Assembly (NCBI GenBank): GCA_916613615.1
Contig: OU744720.1
Location: 66,189,971 to 66,253,970, forward strand
Source of the DNA: Steromphala cineraria
Taxonomy: Eukaryota > Mollusca > Gastropoda > Trochida > Trochidae
Direction: 5' to 3'
DNA: 64,000 bases
The notes beneath the pieces were generated by a model. That model was not told the DNA's origin and searched no databases. It saw nothing but the letters and a program-made list of their open reading frames with translations. Position 1 is the first letter of the stretch. Each line of letters begins with the position of its first letter. A program made the translations under genes and the position numbers. This document shows, in pieces, positions 11,136 to 23,935 of the stretch.

Positions 11136-13533
11136 AAGAATGTTTGATTTGTACAGTGACACTTGCCAACTGCCAAATAACATTATGAGTTTTGGTATTG
11201 ACACATTCACCAACTCAAAATATAAATCTGTTCCTGTTTGTTTGATAGGACAATATCCCTTTCTTAAAACTTCCTATAATATTTCATGCATTCGCATCTT
11301 CAATCTATTTGATAAACACTTTTAATTAGGGTAACAGTCTCAATGTTTAATTTAATCTAAGGCACGAAAATCGTCAGGATAAGCTCTGTTTCAAGCTAAG
11401 AGTAGTTGGATTTTTTACATTTTTCACGTCCAAATGTTGTTCAAAATGTTGTTATTTAAATAGACACATACAATAAAAGCAACATAGATGTGTACTTTAC
11501 CTTTAAAAAATCAATCTAATGTCGCACTTAATCAAATACATGTAAGGTTCTGCAATGGTGTGTTTTGCAAATCGCAAATAAATGGAAGGCAAAGTTGAAC
11601 TGGCTATGAACATTTATAAGATAAGTTTTATCTTTGTATATAGATAGTTTTAAGTATATTCAGAAAACAACATTTCAGCAAATCAATAGGTTGAAATGTA
11701 TGCGAATTGCTAATTGCTTCTGTTATTTTTGTAGTAAGTTCAGCAAAAAAAAATTATTTTTCATATAGTTTGAACATTTCTATTCTCGCCCAACAAGTGT
11801 TCAATGAAGCAAACTCAAGATAACACTATGATGAAAAACAAAATTCTGTGACTGATATAGAAATAGGGAATTGTGTTCTACATGCTGGTGTTGCTCTGTT
11901 TTTCTAATAAGGACAGTTCCATCAACTTTGAAACCTTAAACTGTAATAATCTATGCTAATCTGTTAAACAAGCATTCAGACGGACATTCTATTTTAATTC
12001 ACAGATATAAATGCTTTGTTGACGTCCTTTCTACTTTGATGCACATTCTTTATTGACAAAGTTAAGCTGTAATAGTTTCATGCATATCGGTACATTCAGT
12101 CGTTATGGCATTGCTGGAGATCACACTGGCCCATATATTTATTACTTCAATTCTGGTTCTAAAATAAGTCTGTAACTATTTATTTGTTTGTTGAAATAAA
12201 TAGATTAAGACGAACATACCAGTACGTCCATTATAACAGCAAAGCAATTAGAAATATTTGTTCAGGTACTTACCATTCTGTGGGGATTTTTATTTTGCAC
12301 TCTCAATTCTTGGCAAATAATTGCAGACATGTTGAGACCATAAGGGTTAATATCATGGTATTAGGATGATTGCTTTTTACATTTGGGATCAGCTTAGGTG
12401 ACTAAGACTATAGTTAGAGAGAGCCATATCCAGTTATTAGTCTGCTGTCATAACAAAGAGAACACTTAATGAATAATTCAGTTTCTTTATTTGATTAGGG
12501 AAGACACCTTTAACCCTATAAACCAGTACCTTTCATATTCCAAAGCTTCAACTCAAGATGACTAACAAGTACTGATTTCTCTTCATTAGAGGTATTTTTT
12601 TATACACGAATTCACTCCCCCGTGTAATGGCGATATTGATTTGTAAGATGTTTGAAACGCTTTTTTAAAACGCTCATGTTTGTGATTCATTTTAAAGTAT
12701 AATGTTGCTAATTTCAAGTAGATTTTGACATAGTAAGATCCCCTGCACAATGATCGAAGGTTTCGAAGATTCAAAGCTTTACTTTGTATGTCTTCACTAT
12801 GAAATATTTAGGTGTAATGTAGCAATGGTTTGAATTTGCAGATCTTAGTGTCAGAATTACAATCTCTCATTGTGGGTTTGAAATTATGAACAAGGCAATG
12901 AAAAGCATACCTTAGATATAGTAACTAAAAAATAGAAACGCACATATATTTTTTTCAGGAATGCATCCGTTATTTGATTTTTGGGTGATAAAAGTGTGTC
13001 AAATTCAACACGATAAATGGTTCACTACACATTCATTCAATTCAAGTCATGAAATGTTGATCGAGCCTCTGCTCTAATACGCCGAGTTTGTTGACTAGAT
13101 GGGGAGATGTCATTGTTATTATACACCATCATTGCCATACACGAAGCGTTGTCATTTACTAAAAAAAATAATGAATAATGAATAGATTGTGGTGGTATTG
13201 ATTTCTCTGACAGAGGTTGGATCAACATTTCATGGCTTTACCTACCTCTGAAGGGAGAAAATGGTGAAGCTTGTATGTACATTGAATGATATTCAGAGAG
13301 TCAATGATCTGATTACTCAATCTTTTTATTAATAGTCTATGCATATCTAAATATCATAAAGTATGGGAAACATATTTAAGTGTTATAACCATTTAGTCAT
13401 TTGAAATTGAAAAATACATTCCTTATTTCTGGGAAATCCTAACACCACCATTGGCACCAACAAACTACAAAGTAAATCAATGAAACTTAAATAAATGTAC
13501 ATATCGTAAGAAAACAAAATTCATATCGTTATT
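11136..13533 (+). repeat. P segment, copy 1, left part
   Basis: Collinear with 20425-22880. In the sampled stretch at 12064-12143 versus 21302-21381 I count about three differences in 80 bases. Short open frames in it are not conserved between copies. No exon or domain was recognised. Confidence 0.85.
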
Positions 13534-14612
13534 GCTTGGTGCCCAAAGGCACCAAGCAGCTATGTTTTGATTTTTCTAAAAAAATTCTGAATTTTTCAGT
13601 CACATTTGTTGTATCCAAATCAAATGACCAGTGAACAGAGCTGTAGCGAAAAATGCATTACGTCACCATGTGGGTAATACAAAATATTTGGCACATTTAA
13701 CTGTGGAATATGATTTCGCTTTAAATGTCATATTAAAAGAGACATAATTGTTTCTATTCAAGACGCTGATAAATGTTAACAAACTCAATCAAACACATCT
13801 TCATACGAAGAAGAGTCTGCATTTCTTCCAGATAAGAGCATTCTTTCGCATTCAATAATCGCAGAATCCACTTTTTCATAACCAACACGATTTTATTTCT
13901 CGTTGGGCTTGCCTTGCGAATTAAAAGTAATGTTTTTGTAGGTACGATGTTGACATCGAAATAAGACAAATGTTTACTAATAGGTAGAACATTTACGACC
14001 ACGTTACAAGTCATACTTTACGATGTCATTTAGAAAACATGTATTTATAATCAGAGCTGAAAATGACGCGTGCTATATTTAGAATATGACATATATCGTT
14101 GGTTATACTATAAGGCCGGCTTAGCTCAGCGGATAACGAACCTGGGTAAAAATCGGAAAGTATTTTGCTTTTTATTGTCTGTAATACTACTGTTAATTAA
14201 CCATCATGACGAGGAGATATCTTTTTGGCAGTCATTTTGAACAATTTCCTGTCATTGTCAACGTTACATGGCAACACAGTGCTTTTACGTCATTCAAATA
14301 ACTACATCACAATGTCATAACAACATAAACATAGTGACGTCACTATGCAATGACATCACTATCTTGAAAATCGAGTAAGGTTCTGTTCAGAGATGTACAT
14401 TTTTTCTCTCAGACGTCAAACAGTGAATTTGGATGATAAAATATCAACCTCGTCTTTTGATATGAAATATACCAACAATCGTTGATAAATGTAAAAATAT
14501 TCATAACTTTCATTAACTCGTGTTGATAGAAATTAATTTAGTTAAATTAACTTTGATTGATTGATTAATACTCGTGCTAATATTAGTGCTGTTATCCAGT
14601 GTTGTATATTCA
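13534..14612. mobile_element. 1.08-kb insertion in P1, unclassified
   Basis: P2 runs directly from 22880 through a short unrelated segment to 23079, whereas P1 carries this extra block. It opens with a perfect 10-bp hairpin, GCTTGGTGCC-CAAA-GGCACCAAGC (13534-13557). It contains a TGACGTCA octamer (14335-14342), a half tRNA-like head and an 86-codon minus-strand frame (13754-14014) without a recognisable domain. No clear TIR or target duplication was seen, so the exact borders and class are open. Confidence 0.5.
14115..14148 (+). mobile_element. tRNA-like 5' head fragment of a SINE
   Basis: The sequence ggccggcttagctcagcgg contains a perfect pol III box A, TAGCTCAGCGG (14122-14132). No box B or rest of a tRNA follows, so it is a broken SINE head or part of the enclosing insertion. 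Confidence 0.5.
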
Positions 14613-17600
14613 CCTTAGGGTCTTGTAAGTGTCAGAAAGTCATACTGATATCTCAAAGTCAGGACAGTTATGGCTTGTTTGCATGATATCCCTCATTTAG
14701 ATCAGATATGATAGAATGAATTCTTAATAAAATATAAACATGTCATGGTGTACATTATAACAACAGTTAAATATCACACAAACTATTTCAAAAATTGATG
14801 AAAAAGTCTGTTGTTTGCCGAACCTCGATAATTGTTTTGAAATGCTATTTAGAAGCTCAGTTTAAATATTTTTATTTCAAATATGTTACAACTTAAGGAA
14901 CTGTGCTTTGCAGTCAACCCAATCATCACTATATATTCATTCCACAGTTTAATGTCTTTACAAAATGCATTCTCTTTGTGATGCTTTCAAATTCATACCC
15001 TTAGGATGATACATAAACATTCGGTGACTCACCATATACATGTACAGTTTATAGACAATGGAATATTGGATTTCGAAAAGGGAAAACCCTTACATGTACA
15101 TACAAATGTATAAAAAAATCAACGTCAATGTTGAACACGAAAAAATATTTATTTATATCATAATTTTACCATATAAGCAATTCGTCAAAGAATCTGATCT
15201 TATTTCCTAAATATTGTGCATATTGATGGTTGTTGATAGTTATTTATCTATAAAAAAGGACAAACTGAAGTCTCAGTAATGACATAAGTGAAGCATGATT
15301 CAGGCTTTTGCTTCTTCATGCTGCGGTTAACATGGGTAGCAATACCTGGTTCAAGCTTCAAAGTAAGGAGGGTTAACTTTCTTTCAATTTCTGAGAAACA
15401 TAATTCATTAAGCTTCACAGTGCTATTTTTGTGGGATGCAATGTGGGGTCAATAGGTTTTTGTTTCTGCTAGTAAATCATTCAAATGCTAATCAATCAAT
15501 GAACTCGATTTTTTCTTGAAAAGAAAGAATGTCTGCAAAAGTGAGACCACTCAGTAATTAAAGACCACTGATGTAATGAATTGACTTCAAACGTAACGTT
15601 TAGGCTTCAAATCTATCAGTGTGTTAAAATAGGCAATCAGATTAAAGTTAACAAGGAGGAAAATGACACAATATAATCATATATGATTTTTTAAAAATGA
15701 ATTATCTTTTGTGAAAAGGACATAATGCTACTGAAAAAAGATAAAAGACACATGATAATATGCAGATTTTGAGCAAGCTAAGTAAACATCTACATCAGTA
15801 TTTTAGTATCAGTCCATTACCAATAACGTAATAATGTTTGTTATACAATCAATTTGTTTAGTTCAACATAGCATGGACTCAAGTTATATTCGATACCTTA
15901 TGAGTATTGCATATGAATTTGCCAAGCATAATATGTAACTTGAATTCAGCAAAAGCTTAATTTAAGGACACTATAAGCCCCAGTGAAAAACCGAATATTG
16001 ATAATCTAGCAAAAATGTGTCAGAGCCAGTTTTTTAAATGTTACAGACAACATTTCAAATGCTACTTGTGCTATATTCCAACACCTCTATTCACACGAAA
16101 AGGATAATGAGGGTCTGAGCAGTATTTTTAATGTGTGTGATTTCAGCATGACGGGAACAGCCTTTCCCAATTTCAAAATAATGTAAGTGCTGACATAAGA
16201 CTTTTCCTGTTGATTTCAATGTGCCATCTGAGAGGTGACTTGTCCCAGATCTCTTTTCGTCTGACTTCCGCATCCGCTTCAAGAGTGGTCTTCATCAAAT
16301 CAATTAAAGAGAAAATAACTGGATTAATACCACCATTTCTCTGTAAGTCAGGTTTCATGCGAGATCCATTCTTTCTATGCAGTTTCATTTGTTGGATATC
16401 ACGCTCACCATCTATTTCAATTTAGTTCCTATGACTTTAGAAGCAGTCAACAATGTTGTGCTCTTAATCAGAGGAGTGGTATTTGATTACTCATTTATAT
16501 ATATCACAGTCTGATATTTCGGGAAATCAATGCCTGCATTTAAACGTAGAACATACGTCTTAAATATATATAATAGGTGTAACAAAGGAAATTGTGAGAC
16601 TTGCAGTCAATAGTTTTCTTCCTTACTTCAAGTGAAGGATAAGTAATATTTTATTTGCTATAGATATCATCTTGCGTATTCAGGCTTTAGCGTTTAAAGT
16701 TTTCCTTGTGATTGCATGTACACAATTACTAGGAACGTGATTGATTTGAACAAACGTCAGACTACTTACTAAATGATGAAATTTCAATCCAATACAAATC
16801 CCTGAGGGGAGAACGGATTTCAAGCAATTTCATATTCCCATTGAGATGATTTCATCATCTAAGAAGGAAGCATTTGGATATTGAACAACCATGTCAATTG
16901 CTTGCATATATTTAATGATAAAACTCATAACATTTTAAAATTGGTCTCATCTTTAAGTTTCATTCATCCCAGGTTATGTAAACTTCAAGGAGGTATTCAT
17001 CATGTGTACGATTTTCAATTACAAATATATCGAGATTTTGATCAAAGTGTAAAGAAATTTTTTTAAATCGTCTTTCAAATAATACTTTTAAGTTGTTTTT
17101 TTTACAAAATAAAACGTTCATGTTCATAAATTATTTCAAAATGTATTATGACATAACACAAAATTAATGTTCATCAACGAATAAGAACCTATTTTGTTCA
17201 CATAATGACAATACTTTAAACATGGTTGTTAGTGTAAATTCTAGCTCTTAACCCTGCCTGCATTAAACAAAGACATTTGAACAAAACAGTAACCAGTCAC
17301 CATTTTTTTTTATTCAAACAACTGTAAATTTGAGTTATCAAAAACGATGATTAAATACATGACATGTTAACTTTGCCTGGCGGTTCAGTTTAACAAGAGA
17401 CATTCAAAATGTAGCAAAACAAAGATGAAAATTGTGGCAATGTCTATTTTATTATTAAACTTCTTTATTTAATGAGCAGATCAAGAGTTTTCGATTTTCA
17501 GAAGAAATGCATTGAACAATAGATATCCAAAACCTCAAGCAAAAACAATACGAACAAATTCCTGACCAGGTCAATAAATAAATAAATACGCTGGGTTAAG

Positions 17601-19981
17601 TTTAAAAGAACGCCTAGTTGGATCCTGAACAATAGAATAAAAACTCATCGAGGTAAACACCTGTTCAGATTTTCAAATTATACAATATTATTATACAATA
17701 GTATTATACAATAATGTAGAATAGTTATCCCTGACAATATTATTGTGAATATCTTTCTAAGTGATCAGTTCAGCTTATTTAAACGATATGTGTTTGGCCC
17801 TTGTACAGATATCAACAGACTTGATACCATATAGTTAGATCTACCACGATGCAATATGGGATGTATATTTGTTTAATGTTATTCCAATTACAAATTTACA
17901 ATGATAATGTTTGGATAGGTTGATGGATTACAATTTGTAAATGTTAATTAAAAGTAATCCTTGTCAAGTTTGATTGAAACAACCTTGAAATTGTTAAAAT
18001 AGAAACTTGCATTTGCTTTATTTCAAACCTTCAGGACACATCAGTTACCTGACAAATATCTTCAATTATTCATCTACTGGTCATATTTGTGTTTTTTTCG
18101 CCATCTTGTGTAACTCTCTTTTTATTACTACGTTTAAAAGATGTGTCACACAAAAGTGTGTCTTGACTACAATATTCAGTTACATTTGTTACAGATAAAC
18201 AACAAAGGTCGGAACATGCAGATGATGTGACGATGATATATATACACATGTATATTCATAATACAATCATATGTCAGGATAAGATTCATTTCAATCTCAT
18301 TTCTTTATAAGTGTGTAAGAGAAAAAGAGGAATAGATTAACCGTCTTGTCTGTCATATGATATTGATTCCCTTGAAAAGTAAGATTTGATTAATCAGGAG
18401 CTTTTTATTTTAAATGTCATCAGCTAAGTCAGTTTAAGATGTCATTTCCTCTACGTTGGGAAATTCGCTAAAAGTGATTTTTTTATCATTTCTATTGAAT
18501 AATTTTTCAATATTTGGAAATGAACAAGGAGAAAAAACAAAAATGGCGAAATCCAACATTTCTTGTCGTATGAATGTCGTTTTTGTCAGTTATGACATTT
18601 CTATCTTATGAATTGGACAACAAGATGAATGTACATGTAGGTCAAGCTTTCCAGTTTAAAAGAACTATTATTTGAATATGGGCCATGGAACGTTTTATGC
18701 TATGCTTTCTATAAACGGTGCCTTCAATACTTTAGATTGTAAAGGTTTTTTCATAGGCTGACCAATTTAAATCCGTGAATCAGTAGAAGTGCAGTCGACC
18801 AAAGGTGAGGGAGAACTGATATAAAATATGTAAGTGCATGCTATTTGTTCAACTTTACACATTATAGATCGTCTTTGTGACAGTTATCATATTCATTACC
18901 TAACAACACAAACAAGTATAACTGAAACGACTGTATTGAATTTTATAGGAATTTTTTCAAAGATACACACTGTAGACATACTCTAAATCTGATATTTCTT
19001 TTTGAAAAAATAAAAAAACACTTAAGTCAATATTAAATGAACGGGTCTTGTCTCAAAAAAAAAAGGTTTTAAATAAAAATTTGTTGGTGTTTCTCATGAC
19101 AGACTCATGGTGTTTATTTGTTTGTCTTATCAAATTTCTACAGGTAAAATCTGTACATGTGTAAAATGATTAATGTATTTATTGATTTAAACAATATATT
19201 ACCTAGTGGAGAACATGATTTACGATTAGTAACATGATCAATTGCTTCTTAGAAATATAATGTGTTTGTCGTCGAACACATGACTATGAAATGTGATGCC
19301 CATTTAAATATTTGCGCTTAACATGTATAGTTTGTTAGGGTTACAACACGTTGGATTAACGTTGTGTTTGCCCTTGTTTGATATAACGTCTTGATATCTT
19401 CACTGATATATACACTAACAAAACGACAGTAAACCATAATGTAAATAGTAAACCTTTCTCTCTCTATCTGAAAACATGTATTATTTATCTATCTATCAGG
19501 AAGACAGCTTTGTGAGCAAGTGTACAATCACTAGTAAATGATCATTACAAATCGTTTATGTATGACAAATGTGCATTATGACTAAAAACAGAAAAAGAAA
19601 GTGTTATCATTTATTTTCCTATCTTCATGAAATGAATGATCATGCTGACAAGTGTCAATATTCAAACTGTTTTTGGGCAGATGGCAAGAGTCACTGTCCC
19701 TAAAAAGGTTCTTTTTGTTTTTCTATAACTATTATTATTTGTTCAATATCTGGGCAATTTTTTAAACAATAGCAATGACTAAAAAACTGTAGAACCTTTA
19801 CAAAAAACACCTTGAGGTATTATTGCTTTACTAGTTTAAGTGCTCTATACAAATGTAGCTATTAACTAGCAGTTTTTACCTGCAATCTCTGTAAAATGCT
19901 GTTTTTTTGACAACTGAAAATGTCTGTATCAATGCAACATCATTTTGTTTTCATCAGAGAAGAATTAAATGCTATGTCATG
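14613..19981 (+). repeat. P segment, copy 1, right part
   Basis: Collinear with 23079-28568 apart from an insertion in P2 (23296-23935) and smaller indels, for example a stretch near 17640-18000 that is shorter in P2. It contains R module copy 2. It ends abruptly at gctatgtcat, where a 145-bp-family copy begins. Confidence 0.85.
16080..16860 (+). repeat. R module copy 2
   Basis: Contains the hairpin GGGAACAGCCTTTCCC (16153-16168), the ttgttggatatcacgctcacc block and the gaagcagtcaacaatgttgtg block. On the minus strand a 71-codon frame (16173-16388) and a 63-codon frame (16091-16282) span it; neither is supported by conservation across the nine copies. Confidence 0.75.
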
Positions 19982-20424
19982 TTTAGCTCATCCGTCCATC
20001 CGTCCATAAACTTTGTGGAATTTCGACTTCTTCTCCAGAACCATAAGGCCTAAAAAGCTGAAACTTTGTGTACAAACTCCTTGTCTAGTGAGGATTATAA
20101 ATTGTAGCTTCGGTAGCCCTGTACCCCCTAATAAGGGCCACAGGGGCCACGCCCTACAAACCTATTTTCAACTTCTTCTCCAGAACCATAAGGCCTAGAA
20201 AGCTGAAATTTTGTGTACAGACTCCTTGGCTAGTGGGGATTATAAATTGTAGCTTTAGTGGCCCTGTGACCTCTAATAAGGGCCACAGGGGCCACGCCCT
20301 AAAAAGCCTATTTTCATCTTCTTCTCCAGAACCGTGAGGCCTAGAAAGCTGAAACTTTGTTTGCAGACTTCTTGACTGGTGAGGATTATGAATTGTAGCT
20401 TTGGTAGCCCTGTGACATCTAATA
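19982..20424 (-). repeat. 145-bp repeat family, inverted copy at the P1/P2 junction
   Basis: Starts gtttagctcatccgtccatcc, then about 2.5 units with spacing close to 145 bp; the cttcttctccagaacc marker recurs at about 20026, 20171 and 20316. It ends where P2 begins (aatgtttg). The CCCTGTGAC/GGCCACAGGG inverted pair is visible. Confidence 0.9.
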
Positions 20425-23295
20425 ATGTTTGGTTTTTACAGTAACACTTGCCAGCTGCAAAGTAACATTATGAGTTTTGGTATTAACACATTCACCATCT
20501 CAAAACATAAATATTTTCCTGTCTGTTTGATAGTACAATATCCCTTTCTTAAAACTTCCTATAATGTGTCATGCCTCCGCATCTTCAATCTATTTGATAA
20601 ACATTTTTCAGTATGAGCTCTGTGTCAAGCTAAGAGTAGTTGAGTTTTTTTCATTTTTCACGTCCAAATGTTGATCAAAATGTTGTTATTTGAATAGACA
20701 CATACAATAAAAGTTACATAGATGTGTATTTTCCCTTTGAAAAAATTAATCTCATGTCACACTTAATCAAATACATTTAAGGTTCCGCAATGGTGTGTTT
20801 TGCGGATCGATATCATACGGTGCAAATAAATGGAAGGCAAAGTTGAACTGACTATAAGCATTTTAGATAAGTTTTATCTTTGAATATAAATAGTTTTAAG
20901 TATATTCAGCAAACAACATTTCAGCAAATCAATATGAATGTGAATTGCTAATTGCTTCTGTTACCTTTGTAGTAAGTTCAGCAACAAAATGTATTATTCA
21001 TATAGTTTGAACATTTAAGCCACCGTTTCTATTTTCGCTCAGCAAGTGTTTAATGAAGCAAACTCAAGATAAAACTATGATGAAGAACTTAATTCTGTGA
21101 CTGATATAGAAAGAGGGAATTGTGTTCTACATTCTGGTGTTGCTCTCTTTTTCGAATAAGGAACTTTGAAACCTTATACTGTAATTATCTATGCTGATCT
21201 GTTAAATAAGCATTCAGACAGACAATCTATTCAAATCAAAGATATAAATGCTTTATTGACGTCCTTTCTTCTTTGATGCATATTCATTATTGAGTTAAGC
21301 GGTAATAGTTTCATGCATATCGGTACATTCAGTCGTTATGACATTGCTGGAGATCACACTGGCCCATATATTTATTACTCCATTTCTATTTAGGACAACT
21401 TCTTCTAAAATATGTCTGTAACTATTTATTTGGTGGTTGAAATGAATACATGAAGATAAACATACCAGTACGTCCATTATAACAGCAAAGCAATTAGAAA
21501 TATTTGTTCAGATACTTACTATTCTGTGGGGATTTTTATTTCGCACTCTCAATTCTTGGCAAATAATTGCAGACATGTTGAGACCACAAGGGTTAATGTC
21601 GTGGTATTAGAATGATTGCTTTTTACTTCAGGGATCAGCTTAAGTCACTGAGACAATAGGTAGCGAGAGACATATCCAGTTATTAGTCCGATATCATAAC
21701 AAAGAGAACACTTAATGAATAATTCAGTTTCTTTATTTGATTAGGGAAGACACCTTTAACCCTATAAACGAGTACCTTTCATATTACAAAGCTTCAACTC
21801 AAGATGACTAACAAGTACTGATTTCTCTTCTTTGGAGGTATTTTTTTACATATGCTTGATTAACTCGCCCCGTTTAATGGCGATCGTGATTTGTAAGATG
21901 TTTGAAACGCTATTTTAAAACACTCATGTTTGTGATTCATTTTAAAGTATAATGTTGCAAATTTCAAGTAGATTTTGACATAGTGAGATCACCTGCACAA
22001 TGATCGAAGGGTTGTAAGTGAGTGTCAAAGCGTTACTTTGTATGTCTTCACTATAACATTTTTAGGTGCAATGTAGCAATGGTTTGAATTTGCAGTTCTA
22101 AGTGTCAGAATTACAAGCTTTCATTTGAAATAATAAACACGGCAATGAAAAGCATATTTTAGATACTCAAAAACTCAAAAAGGAAACGCACAGGTAAATT
22201 GTTTTCAGCAATGAATCCTTCATTTGACTTTTGGGTGATAAAAGTGTGACACGGTGAAATTAAATGGTTAACTACATATTCATTCAATTCATGTCATGAA
22301 ATGGTGATCTAGCCTCTGTTTGGATACGCAGAGTTTGTGGACTAGAATGGGAGATGCCTGACTGGATCGATGCTCTCAAAGTTAGTGCAATCAGCAAATC
22401 ATTATTCTTGCTACTGATTCATGTCAAAGTGATTGTGATATACACCATCATTGCCATGCACGAAGCGTTGTCATTTAATAAAATAATTAATATATAATAA
22501 ATAGATTGTGGTGAAATAGTTTTCTCTGACAGAGGTTGGATCAACATTTTATGGCTTTACCTACCTCTGAAGGGAGAAAATTGTGAAGTGTGTATGTACA
22601 TTGTATGATACTCAGAGGGTCAATTATCCGATGACTCAATCTAATTATTCCTAGTCTAGTCTAGAAATTATAAAATATGGGAAAACATATTTAAGTGTAA
22701 TAACCATTTAATCATTTAAAATTGAAAAATAAATTCTTATTTGCTGGAGAATCCTCACATTATCAATCATTAAACACTCCTGGCACCATTGGCACAAAAA
22801 ACTACGAAGTAAATCAATAAAACTTACATGTATATACATGTACATATGGTAAGAAAATAAAATTGATATAGTTATAAGCTATCTGTAGACAAACTGGCAT
22901 GCTGATGTCATCCAAGCTGCAGACACATTTGTTCGTTTGCTAAGGATAAGAAGAGCTAGTGTCAACTAAAGAGGATTGAGCTTGCTCTTCCATCCCGTTT
23001 AACTGGCTCTTTTTAGTTTTCCATTTCAGTCAATTACATCAACTGTAGAAAACCTCATTCGAAAGAGGGGGGAGGGGCACCTTAGGGTCTTGTAAGTGTC
23101 ACATTGTCTTACTGGTATCCCAACGTCATGACAGTTATGTCTTGTTTGCATGCTATCCCCACATTTAGATCAGATATGATAGATTGAATTGTTAATAAAA
23201 TATAAACATGTCATGGTGTAAAAACAGTTAAATATCACACTAACTATTTAAAAAATTGATGAAAAAGTCTGTTGTTTGCCGAATCTCGAATAATA
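20425..23295 (+). repeat. P segment, copy 2, left part
   Basis: Collinear with P1 from about 11145. The portion at 22890-23040 is absent from P1 but present at 8090-8380, so it belongs to the ancestral P sequence and P1 carries a replacement or insertion there. A 63-codon frame at 20425-20616 is frame-disrupted relative to P1. Confidence 0.85.
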
Positions 23296-23935
23296 TACCT
23301 TGATTATAATTTCCGACAGTGAAAATTTTTAATTGAACACAATTAATTTACCTTTTACAAATTTTCAAAGTGAATTTTTCACCACAGTGATTTGAAAGAA
23401 TAAGAAATAAGGTATCGCTTAACTGTTTTCATTCAAGCTTTTATTTTGATTGGTAGATATCTCATGATAATATATACCATTTCGATTCATATTGAAATGT
23501 TTGCTTTATATCGATTGCGCATATACATACATAGGAGTCCGAACAACTGCCGTCAAAGTTTGTCCAAGTAGCCTACATAGTTGTTTGTTATTTCGATGAA
23601 GTTGAACTTTTATACAAAAATGAACGACACTCATATCCCGTTTTTTGTGATGTATAAGCTATGGCTCGAGAAATTTTGGTAGATAAGCCAATTGAAACAT
23701 GAACTAGCTGTATGCCGACAGACTGTAGCTGTGTGTCACAGCACATCACCCTCTAGTGAGTTTTCAAAACGTTCGCTTGTGAGATTCGACGTACTCTAAA
23801 AGCAAGGTTTAAAATGTCAAATAAAACCATTATTAAGATGGTGAAATGATCATTGCAAATTAAATATAAATGGATGTAATCAAAAGATGCATTATATAAC
23901 TTCTTTAATAGCCTAAAATAAAATTCTGATTCTGA
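23296..23935. other. 640-bp insertion in P2 (or deletion in P1), unclassified
   Basis: In P1 the sequence passes from ttgccgaacctcgataat straight to gaaatgctatttagaag. In P2 the same flanks are separated by this block. No TIR, tail, box A/B or frame was recognised. Confidence 0.6.

Noticed and set aside
16091..16282. 63-codon minus-strand frame kept open in both P copies (partner at 25087-25278)
   Set aside because: About five of seven base differences change the amino acid, and other R copies do not keep the frame. The openness follows from recent duplication and an unusually similar core.
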